Shown: positions 12,201-20,704 of the stretch, one piece after another
Numbering within the stretch: position 1 is the stretch's first letter
How the letters are laid out: every line of letters begins with the position of its first letter
Assembly (NCBI GenBank): GCA_008638375.1
Contig: CM018051.1
Coordinates: 13,074,369-13,138,368 of the forward strand
Length of the DNA stretch: 64,000 bases
Direction of reading: 5' to 3'
From: Nyssa sinensis
Taxonomy: Eukaryota; Streptophyta; Magnoliopsida; Cornales; Nyssaceae
Translations under genes and position numbers: made by a program
The notes under the pieces: generated by a model
Database searches by the model: none
Seen by the model: the letters and a program-made list of their open reading frames with translations, nothing else
What the model was told of the DNA's origin: nothing

Positions 12201-12411
12201 GACGGTCAGCTTTCAAGTCGGAGACTTTGTCTTAAGAAGAGTCTTTCAAAACACCAAGGATCCCACTATGGGAAAGTTGTCACCAAACTGGGAAGGCCCC
12301 TACAAAGTAACGAGGGTTGTTAGGCCTACCACCTACTGGCTAGAAGACATGACTGGGAAGCCTATTCCTAGGCCGTGGAATGTGGAACATTTACTGAAGT
12401 ATTATCAATAG
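9214..12411 (+). pseudogene. Tat-1 pol: RT, two RNase H domains, integrase
   Basis: One frame throughout. The reverse transcriptase has WRVCVDYTNLNKACPKD, the VMPFGLKNAGASYQ motif and the catalytic YIDDMLVKS (about 9857). The Ty3-type RNase H remnant is at 10297-10479. A second RNase H at about 10690-11090 has LYIDGSSTDQGSGIG, NEAEYE and FSDSQLM; this dual arrangement defines Tat elements. Integrase has a zinc-binding segment (about 11370-11490), WGMDIVGPLP, DNRTQF and GHPQENGQAEV for the DDE triad, and a C-terminal KLSPNWEGPYKV. Stops fall at 10020, 10479, about 10607, 11118, about 11196, about 11510 and 12168; several match CAG/CAA or CGA codons retained in Tat-B. End TAG at 12411. Confidence 0.9.
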
Positions 12412-12454
12412 AGATGTCTCTTTCTTTTACTTCCATGGAATGTTCATCTTTCAA

Positions 12455-13075
12455 TGCACAGGCCTCCAAAGCCTGGTCCATAATGTATAAGTCTTAATAC
12501 TTGGTCCATCTATAATGCACAGGCATTTAGAGCCTGGTCCATCTATAATGCACAGGCATCCAGAGCCTGGTCCATAATGTACAAGTCTTAGTACTTGGTC
12601 CATCTATAATGCACAGGCATCCAGAGCTTGGTCCATAATGTACAAGTCTTAGTACTTGGTCCATCTATAATGCACAGGCCTCTAGAGCCTGGTCCATAAT
12701 GTACAAGTCTTAGTACTTGGTCCATCTATAATGCACAAGCCTCCAGAGCCTGGTCCATAATGTACAAGTCTTAGTACTTGATCCATCTATAATGCACAGG
12801 CCTCCAGAGCCTAGTCCATCTATAATGCACAAGCCTCCAGAGCCTGGTCCATAGTGTACAAGTCTTCGTACTTGGTCCATCAATAATGCACGAGCCTCGA
12901 TGCTCGGTCCATTTATAATGCACAAGTCTTAGTACTTGGTGTATCTCTAATGCACAGGCCTGTAGAGCCTGGTCCATCTATAATGCACAAGTCTTAGGAC
13001 TTGGTCCATCTATAATGCACAGGCCTTCCGAGCCTGGTCCATCTTTAATACACAGATTCTATGATCCAATCCATC
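12455..13075 (+). repeat. Tandem array of about 20 short hairpin units
   Basis: Units of about 31-34 bp share the linker GGTCCATCTATAATGCAC and a small inverted repeat. Stem forms are CAGGC/GCCTG (for example 12553-12569), CAAGT/ACTTG (12582-12597) and CGAGC/GCTCG (12891-12906), with 6-8-base loops. The two main forms mostly alternate. The array lies between integrase and the accessory gene, the hypervariable 3' region in which Tat/Ogre elements are known to carry tandem repeats. Tat-B has a related array at 48480-49050. Confidence 0.85.
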
Positions 13076-13666
13076 CAAAGACAAAAGTTCCGAACATCTA
13101 CAAACTAAAGTTTCCTAGATCGGAATACCTCAGAGCTGATACTTAGATTATTTGGCTTATCTATCAGCAAGCAACAAGTACTCCCGTACCGAGCAGGTTT
13201 GAAGTACTTTGATTCAAGACTTCTACAGTTTCTTTGATTTATTCTTAGAACAGTTAGACATGAAAAGTGCACGAAAAGGTGTTTTAACTCCAGAAGGGCA
13301 CATTCAAATACAAAGAACATCAGATCTGAGAAGAAGGAACTCAATTTTATTGATGATTCAGAAAATTTACATCAGTACAAGAAGACTGGAAACAGAACAA
13401 GTACACAAAAACTATAACAAAGGCATCACTACGCTTTCATAATATCATGGCTTTCTTCGTCGAATGAGAAAGGGACCCAGGATCCAAACTTCCATTACCG
13501 CCGTCGCCGGCTCCATTTGAAAGGAAGGAACCCTAAACCCCAATCTGCATGAAGAAGCACCAAGGCCATTTCATCATCACTGTCATTGATCTCAAAACCA
13601 ATGGATGATGAGGGCTCTGGGTCTCAGGGGACCTCCATTCATCTCCCTCAAAGCAGTTGTCACACC
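13076..13666. other. Tat-1 3' non-coding region
   Basis: No convincing gene. A 77-codon + frame at 13209-13442 lacks recognisable motifs. The minus strand just past the antisense frame (13440-13666) is GC-richer than its surroundings and may be the 3' part of that transcript. Confidence 0.4.
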
Positions 13667-13924
13667 TCAGCCGATTTGAGCAAGGGTCTCTGCTAAGACA
13701 CAAAGGGAAGGAGGCATCCCACCTTCGTCTTCATCACCAAAGCTCCAAGCCTCGGTTGAATCAAGGAGGGTCCACCTCCCATCGGAGAAATCTCGACCGG
13801 ATGCTAAGATGGACAAAAAGATCTTAGCCTCCTCTAATCCTTCCTTGGAGACTGAATCAAAGGGAAGGTTAACTCTCGGCCATAGTTTAATCATTCCTAA
13901 CTCGGACTGAAAATTGTCAATCAT
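13667..13924 (-). CDS. Small antisense frame in Tat-1, unknown function
   Basis: An 85-codon frame from ATG 13924 (MIDNFQSELGMIKLWPR), acidic toward the C-terminus (SFGDEDEGGM). I do not recognise it. It follows a TATA-like CTATATATATG on the minus strand (14031-14041), about 110 bp upstream, and lies downstream of the spliced accessory gene on the same strand. It might be a second accessory gene or a captured host exon. I could not find a counterpart in Tat-B, where 47808-48480 replaces this region. No signal peptide or membrane segment is visible. Low confidence that it is expressed. Confidence 0.3.
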   Translation of the reverse strand: MIDNFQSELGMIKLWPRVNLPFDSVSKEGLEEAKIFLSILASGRDFSDGRWTLLDSTEAWSFGDEDEGGMPPSLCVLAETLAQIG

Positions 13925-14041
13925 CTCCGGGCAAACGGTAAGCCTCTAAAAGGCATTCAAATTCTCTCCGATAGGGGAACAGTATGGGAACACAAGTAAA
14001 AAGATGGGGGGCAACCTTACGCTACTCCTTCATATATATAG

Positions 14042-14833
14042 TCCCTCGAAGCCCAAAAGTCACCCAAACGAACCGTCGCAACGGTTAAATAAAGGGTTGG
14101 TCTCGAAAACCCAAAAGACAGCTGTATAAATGGATGACGTATAGAATCGTCCTTTCGGATACTTAGACGATAAGTTACAAGGCTTCCCCAAGCATACCGA
14201 ACTGGTTAAGTAAAACAAGAGTCCGATCTACCTTTATACAATGGCCTTCGGTCCAACATACAGACCTCATAGTCTTTGCTATTCCATTGATCCTTGACGG
14301 ACCACGTGTATGACAAAAAGCCTTTAGTTCAGATATATCTCAGCCCGGGTCTGAATGATTTAGGAGGCAGAAGTCTCAATCATCAGAGCAATAGACACAA
14401 GACACCATTTCTACTACAAAACCCGGGTTCAGAACAAGCTGCCTCAGAATTCTTCAGAAATTTACTCTCAGTATATATGTGACACAAGAGCGATATCAGA
14501 TCCCTACATGTCAGATTGAAATTGCTTTCCTACCTCATCCAAAGAGGAAGAAGCAATCAGAACTAGTCTACAATCATTATCTTATCACAACTATGGTTCG
14601 GAAGATAACCGCCAACCCTTGAAAGCTTATCTGAATGGATCCAGAACAGCCTTACTTGCAGCAATTTCTCACATCAACTACAAATTCAAAGGAAATACTA
14701 CACGGATCAACCAAACACAAGAAGAATGGAACGAAGACATTTGAGGAAATAAAAACTGTTTCATTGAAGGAGTCTGTTACATTGAAGTTCAAAAAAAAAA
14801 AAAAAACAACAAAAAACCTAAACTAAGCATATT
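14042..14833. other. Spacer between two antisense units of Tat-1
   Basis: No gene seen. Short + frames at 14294-14482 and 14635-14826 have no motif, and the latter runs into a poly-A tract (about 14792-14806). Confidence 0.4.
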
Positions 14834-16762
14834 TCAAGCCTGATCGGTAGAGGCAGGCTCAACGGCTGGAAGGGGATCGGCAGGAGCAGCATCAATCGTC
14901 TCACTTGGGATGACAACTTCTGTAGCATCGGCAAGAAGAACGATGACCACCTCGCTCGGAACTACAACCTCAGAAGGGGTAACCCCTGGAGGCACAATCG
15001 AGGATATGTCGAAGTCGGGAAATTTGGCAAGGAACCTATCTCGGAAGTTGTTAAAGCCAAATATGATCAGGGTGTTGGCCATTCCTTCCAGTTCCATCCT
15101 CATCTCCATCTCGTTATCCACCTTGGCCTGTTCCACTGCATCGTCAAGCTTCTGGTTATATTCATACCGCATGTCGTCCAACTCCCTCTGCAGCCTTCTT
15201 TCCCGCTGAACAGCAAGATCCCTCTCTGACTCCATCACGATCAGAGAATTCTGAGACTCCTTCAGCTTCTCTGCAAAGTCGTGGGCCTCCGACTAAGCAG
15301 TACCAAGCCGAAGCCTAAGATCGTCCAGCTCGACCTTAGGTTGATCAACCTCCTCCGAAGGGGGAGAGACCTCCATCAGAGCGGAAAGGGTGTGCAGAGC
15401 CTATAGAGTACAAAGCACACAGTTCAGTACCAACCAAAGCACTTGGAAAAAAGGGAAAAGGGATAAAGAACCGAAGAACTTACCTTGACGTGAAGAGAAG
15501 CCAGGTCAGCAAGAAGCTTTTCCAGCTTCTAGGGCCTAATTTTGTTTGAGCCTTTGGCCCAAAAGTCCTCCAGAATCTTTTTGGCCCCCACAGCATCAAG
15601 GGCCACCAAGGATGACGCCCACTTGCCCGCTTGCTTGGACGGGGCTAGGGGGACCATAGAAATGAGGGCAGGCGCATCTCTCTCCCCCTCAGTGGGGTCA
15701 GGAAAGATCGAAAGTATCCTCCTCATTTTCGTCTGGATAGGAGGGTCCACTAGGGAAGAAGCCTCCCCCACTGCCAAAGATGAAGATGGCTCGGTCTCCC
15801 ACCGTGCCATCATATTCTTTGCAAGCTCCTCAACACTTCCTCTAGCAGCCATCAATTTATCAGGATTGACAATGGAGGAATGGTCTCGGTTGCTGGGCTT
15901 TAAGAGCTTCTTGTATTGCTTCTGAATCGCGGGAGAGAAGTTCGGTCTTCTCCACACGCTCTTAACTGCACGAAAAACACAGAAATTGATCAGTTCAGCA
16001 ATTGGTGTACAAAATGAAATCAACACAACCACGGGAAAATTGGGCCTCACCCTTTCGCCCAATGGTTCGAGGGAATGTTGAGAATTGGCCTTGGAAGTCC
16101 TTGAATTCCCATCCTTCTTTTATGAAGAAATACCACTTCTTCCAGGTCTTGTTGGAAGAGGGTACGGAAGTAAGGGGTCTGAACCCACTATCAAAAGACA
16201 TATAATAAAGGCCTTCCGCCTTCTTGAGTTTTAGATCCATATTACTACGGACCAGGTCAAGGGACACATTGACATTATTCATATGACCCAACACAATGAA
16301 CCTCAACAGATGTCTCCAACTGTTAAGGTTCAGGTCTGCGGGGCAAAGGTCGAACCAGCAGAAGAATTGTTTTATAATATCAGTTAGGGGGAGTGTCAGT
16401 CCCATTTCAAACCAGGCCAGGTAGGCGTAGATTTCCCCCTCTCTAACATCGCTTGGGCGATCTAGAGAGCCTGGGACCTTGAAAGTAACGTTTGAGGGAA
16501 GATTGAATTTCTCCTACAACTCCTTCAACATTTTCTCGGTGATTGCACTCTCACCCTCCTCTCTATGACTGGATTGACCAGAGGTCTCACCAGCCCTATT
16601 TGGGGGCTCATCGAATGCATCGACAATCCTAACCCCTGGACTAGAGGGGGGCTCTACCAGTCTATTCTCATCGTCATTTACAGAAGGAAGATTCACTAGT
16701 TTCAATTGAGGAACGGTCCTAGAAGGACTGCCCGAACCAGAGGGTGACTTAGGGCCAGACAT
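14834..16762 (-). pseudogene. Spliced antisense accessory gene of Tat-1 (PF04195-like)
   Basis: Three exons on minus: 16762-16051, 15965-15484 and 15400-14834, with GT...AG introns 16050-15966 and 15483-15401. Exon 1 starts MSGPKSPSGSGSPSRT, then a Ser/Glu-rich linker, then the PF04195-like core with LAWFEMGLTLPLTDII, FFCWFDLCPADLNLNSWR and NKTWKKWYFFIKEGW. Exon 3 is a coiled coil (ESERDLAVQRERRLQREL) ending in an acidic Val/Pro-rich tail with TGA at 14834. Only three in-frame stops are seen (near 16512, about 15535 and about 15294), so this is the best preserved of the three copies. Its role is unknown; a regulatory or host-interaction role is speculation. Confidence 0.75.
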
Positions 16763-16950
16763 GGCGAACAAAAGAAAGTAATGAAGCAAATGAGAAGGAA
16801 TGTAGAAGAGGACTAAAATCATACCTGAAATCAAGAAAGGACTATGAACACCGGATATCCTTCAAACTTCAAAATATGTCAAATGGCGGTGGCGGCCTCT
16901 GGTACTGTAGAAGCAAGTGCAGAAGAAAGTTATAAAAGACCTTTCCCTCT

Positions 16951-16959
16951 CTTTATATA
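16951..16959 (-). promoter_or_regulatory. TATA box of Tat-1 accessory gene
   Basis: Minus-strand TATATAAAGAGAGGGAAAGG, about 190 bp upstream of ATG 16762. It matches the boxes at 2727 and 45679 in sequence and spacing. Confidence 0.6.
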
Positions 16960-17138
16960 CACATTCGAAATATGAGCCTCCCAAGATGAGTCGACACAAC
17001 GGTTGAAAATAATGATGGCTTCTCGAGTATCGGCTGCGCAATCAATGACCCATTAAACCGACGTCTCGAGAAATGGAGAAACAAAACATGTGACTCTTCA
17101 CAAAACCCATAATCCTAGTTAAGCCCTAGCTTCTAACT

Positions 17139-17158
17139 AGGGCTCGGGGGGGAGTAGC
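17139..17158 (+). promoter_or_regulatory. Polypurine tract of Tat-1
   Basis: AGGGCTCGGGGGGGAGTAGC directly precedes the 3' LTR and primes second-strand synthesis. Confidence 0.85.
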
Positions 17159-17838
17159 TGATATACCACAAACAGACACACCAATCACCTTGAGACACGT
17201 GTGCTTACAAAGCTGATAATCTCGATCATACAGAGTAGCCACAGCCTTCAGGGCATTCTCATGTATATATTCTACAGAGTCGATAAACTCGGTCCTAAAA
17301 AACAGTCACAGCCTTCAGGGCATTCTCGTATATATATTCTACAGAGCCGATAAACTCGGTCATACAGAACAGTCACACCCTTTAGGGTATTCTCATGCAC
17401 ATATCCTCCAGACCTTATGCTCTGGGCAATATTCACTCAGTATTACATATGGTTTCGACCTTATGGTTTCCTTAACAACTGCCAAGCAGAAAATAAGGAA
17501 ACAGTCTTCAACAAGGAAACTACTATCTATGATTCTCTCTATCTACGACACAATACTCCACAAGGTAACTGCAATCTCCGATGATCAAATCCCTATATTC
17601 ATAGCATCGAATCCTAATCAACTTAGGAAGGCCACAATCTATAAATTAAACCCTAAAGGTACGCTTTATTTTTATGCTCATTCTTTGACTTTCAAAATAG
17701 TCTTTTCAATTCCGTTTACTTACTTAAGTATCGGAGCGGCTACCGTCGGAGTCAATCCGATGGTCCTCTGATCATCTTTCTGAGTGTTCTACAGGTCACG
17801 GAGCCCACACTTATTGCGAGTCGAAAAGTGCAGCATCA
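17159..17838 (+). repeat. 3' LTR of Tat-1
   Basis: TGATATACCACAAACAGACA to GTGCAGCATCA. It is collinear with the 5' LTR apart from substitutions and the shorter TA run. Confidence 0.9.
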
Positions 17839-18183
17839 TGAGGTATGAAGATCTATTATATCATTGTGCAAATAATCAAATGTTGGTTTTCACTAGTATA
17901 CAGTTAGAAAGAATCTATGAAAAATGACATTCACCCTTGAAGTTTTGTGTTTGAATATCGCACCATTTTCTTAGAAGAAAAGGAAAAATTAAAATAAAAT
18001 TAATGCAACAAAGAGAAGGCCCCCTGTAGTATTTTTGAATTTGCAGTTGGCCCCTACGCACCATTACTATTTTCATTTGTGTCCCATCCTAGTGGGAACG
18101 AGGAATATCTCCATGGTTTGTTTATGTGCAACAGCCTATCCCGAAAAACTCTTTTTTGATGTTTTATATTGGCAATGAAACAG
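17839..18183 (+). other. Last intron of the M16 peptidase gene
   Basis: It begins TGAGGTATGAAG, containing the exon's final GAG and the GT donor, and ends GGCAATGAAACAG before the last exon. No other gene was seen. Confidence 0.7.
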
Positions 18184-18435
18184 GTTGCAGCACTAAAGCA
18201 GCTGACTCAAAAGGACTTGACGGATTTCTTTAATGAATACATAAAAGTTGGTGCCCTCGGAAAGAAAACATTAATTGTGCATGTGTATGGGAGCTTACAT
18301 TCTTCTGAGTTAAAAGCAGACAAAACTGAACCAGTTGGACCTAACCTCATCCAGATAGACGATATTTTCAGTTTCAGAAGATCACGACCTCTTTATGGTT
18401 CTTTTAAAGGAGGTTTTGGTCATATGAAATTGTAG
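18184..18435 (+). pseudogene. Last exon of insulin-degrading-enzyme-like M16 peptidase
   Basis: The frame VAALKQLTQKDLTDFFNEY, then VYGSLHSSEL and IDDIFSFRRSRPLYGSFKGG to a TAG at 18433-18435, follows a clean CAG acceptor. It matches the C-terminal end of plant IDE-like peptidases at the expected exon border (REAE/VAAL in relatives, recalled). The exon itself is intact with no stops. It is cut from its upstream exon by 11.9 kb of Tat-1, so normal splicing would need that element to be spliced out as part of an intron. I class it as a pseudogene fragment, though a functional copy with an enlarged intron is not formally excluded. Confidence 0.85.
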
Positions 18436-19966
18436 AAACTGGAAGATGCAAGCATAGAAAACATAATACTGTTACTGAGAGTCCTCAATTTCGGCTGGAC
18501 GAGCTTGGAATTCGACAAAGCAAGCATTATCCAAAAGTTATTCCAGGATCAAATATTATTTGATGCGTAGCGCCATAATCAATGGGGATTAGCGGTCGTA
18601 GGAGTATATGGTAGGGTGAATGATGGGTTGACTCACGACACCTATTCACCCTACCTAATGATCCATCCAATGTTCAAAAAAAAATTTACTTATAAAACCG
18701 AATGTCATTATTATTCAATTAAAATTACTCACATTTGAAAACTAATTCATTAAGAAAAATTTTTAATGCATGTAGTGTGTGTAAACTAAACTCAATGAAT
18801 TCAGACTATTATTTTTTCTTACCATTGTGAATACTTCATTTGATGAATTTGATGTTTTAGTGAAGACAAGACTTGAAAATATTATTCAAATGAATTCTAA
18901 CATATTACAATTCAATTATAGTTTTGTCAATATGAATTAGTCAACACAACTTAAACTAAAAGTCTTAGAAGATAGGCAAGAGTTGTTCACTTTTAGGAGT
19001 AAATATTCAATATTCTTGTAGTAACATGCTCCAAACAGTAACATGAAAGAGAAGTGTATTGTTCATGTCAATGTGGTTTATCACCAAACCATTGGTACTA
19101 ATGGTTTAAGAGTACTATACTTTTTTCAGAATTAGGGAACAATGCCAACTTTTTTAGGATCATTTACTTGTTCGTCCTTTAATTTGTACTTGCCATTCAT
19201 AAGACATAATGTGTGTGTGTGTGTGTATAGTGCATGTTTGTATACACACTTGTGTTTGTGTGTGCGGAATGTTTTTTTTAAAATTTCATTCCTTAAGGAA
19301 TGGAATGGCATTTCTTAGATTTTGAGAAGGAATATTAATCCCATATTATGTGGGAATAGTCATGCTAAAAGAATGTCCATTCTGACATGTTTTGGTTTTA
19401 CCAAACACATTAATGGAATGAGATCAAGAATGCCTATTCCAAACTAGTGTCTATTCCAGCGTATAAAACATAGTGTTAGTTTTTGTTGAGTAGTATTGTG
19501 GACCAAACTAACTACAATTTTCCAATTAGGTTAAAAATAACTTTTTTATCCTCTTAAACTCGAAACAATTCATCCAAGGTTGGAATCAGGAAAAAAAATT
19601 AGGGAGTGCTAAAAAAATTGAGAAATTTTAGGAGGAATGTTTATTTCAAATTGAAGGAAAAAATTTCACAAAATTGTTTCAAATCTTACATGTGAAAAAA
19701 TCAAAATTTTGAGGGGTATAAATATATATATATATCAAATTAGAAGAAATTTTTCATAAAATTACTTTAAATATTACATGTTAAAAAAACTCCCAATATT
19801 GGGAGGGCTAGCCTACATAGGATTTTCTTAAATTTTGTTAGCATTATACTATATGTGACATGTATTTCTTCAAGGTATATAACTCTAGAGAATATCTCAC
19901 AATGCATTTAGGTAGGATATCATCGATAGCAAGTCAAAAGCATGTCACAATAATGGATTACAAACA
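18436..19966. other. Downstream region of M16 gene; no further gene
   Basis: AT-rich. It contains the 3' UTR candidate, a 12-bp inverted repeat (18610-18655), a GT microsatellite (19211-19226) and two similar AT-rich blocks (about 19645-19700 and 19735-19790). None supports a coding gene. Confidence 0.5.
18610..18655. repeat. Perfect 12-bp inverted repeat
   Basis: GGTAGGGTGAAT (18610-18621) and ATTCACCCTACC (18644-18655) can form a stem with a 22-base loop, about 175 bp after the peptidase stop. It may be the core of a small inverted-repeat element or part of the 3' UTR. Confidence 0.7.
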
Positions 19967-20689
19967 TGTTATGAACCTGACCAATACGCCAAAAGCCCTA
20001 GGACTGATGGAACGCATGAAATCAAGTTTTTTAACTAGTTAGGATCGTAACAAACTACCACGCTTCCGAACCGATGTCCACGGCGGCCCACTCTATCGAC
20101 ACTGACCCGTTGATAGCCCTTTCTCTTTTGGTGGCTCCATCCAACTATCAGTATTCAATGACTTGGTCTTATGCCCATACATAACACCAAGGCATTTTAA
20201 TCCAGCCTCTAGATTGCCCTCTCCATGACTCGAACCCGTGATGTGGTGCCTGCTCTAATACCACAATGGTACGTACTGAGGACTGTTCCTCTTTTGTTTG
20301 CTGGAACCTATTGTGAAGCATGGGAAAATATATTCTGTTAAAGCAAGAGTGATATATATACTTAGGTTGACTGAGGAACCTTGGCCTCTAATATAACACA
20401 GAGTGTTGAAAAGGAATAAATATCTCTGCTTTATTCAAGATCAGCCTTATCTTATATAGGCACCCAACTCAACGTTCACTACCAAAAATAAGGGAAAAAA
20501 AAGTTACAGTGATTTACTTCCATCAAAAAAGGAGAAGACTAGCTCTTCCCATAATACCAAGTCTTCCCTAACAACTTGGACTCAACTCCTTAATTTATTC
20601 CTACTAATTAGGACTTCAAACTGGAGATAAACAACTCATCCAGAAATTTATTGAAGAAAAGATTAAAAGTGAAAAGCTGCTACGTAACA
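19967..20689 (-). repeat. 3' LTR of the chromovirus (full length)
   Basis: On minus it starts TGTTACGTAGCAGC right after the polypurine tract and ends GGTTCATAACA. It contains a promoter-like CCTATATAAGATAAGG and AATAAAGCAGAG (about 20425-20460). An internal TGTTACG (20046-20052) marks the start of the 86-bp part shared with the right terminus. A primer-site-like TGGTATTAGAGCA lies inside (minus, 20251-20263). Confidence 0.6.
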
Positions 20690-20704
20690 AATTCCCTTCC
20701 CCTT
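20690..20704 (-). promoter_or_regulatory. Polypurine tract of the chromovirus
   Basis: Minus-strand AAGGGGAAGGGAATT between the pol stop and TGTTACG. Confidence 0.75.

Larger units (their letters stand above)
5902..17838 (+). mobile_element. Tat-1: complete Tat-lineage Ty3/gypsy retrotransposon
   Basis: About 11.9 kb. Order: 5' LTR, primer site, gag-pro (6701-8971), pol with RT, RNase H, second RNase H and integrase (9214-12411), hairpin repeat array (12455-13075), a small antisense frame (13667-13924), spliced antisense accessory gene (14834-16762), polypurine tract and 3' LTR. A second RNase H, accessory genes between pol and the 3' LTR and tandem repeats there are known marks of the Tat/Ogre lineage. 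Flanks are TGATA (5897-5901) and TGAGG (17839-17843), an imperfect 5-bp target duplication. All coding frames carry stops, so the element is dead. Confidence 0.9.

Noticed and set aside
12710..12977. Repetitive minus frames rich in GPSTKTCTLWTRLW-type residues
   Set aside because: Translations of the tandem hairpin array, which is not a multiple-of-three coding repeat.
19290..19470. Possible MITE around ATTCCTTAAGGAATGGAATGGC
   Set aside because: Some internal symmetry, but no clear paired ends or target duplication.
20233..20263. Possible tRNA gene (GGTTCGAGTC-like box B)
   Set aside because: Only a GGGTTCGAGTC stretch is present; no box A, cloverleaf or anticodon arm can be folded around it. 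It fits an LTR leader better.
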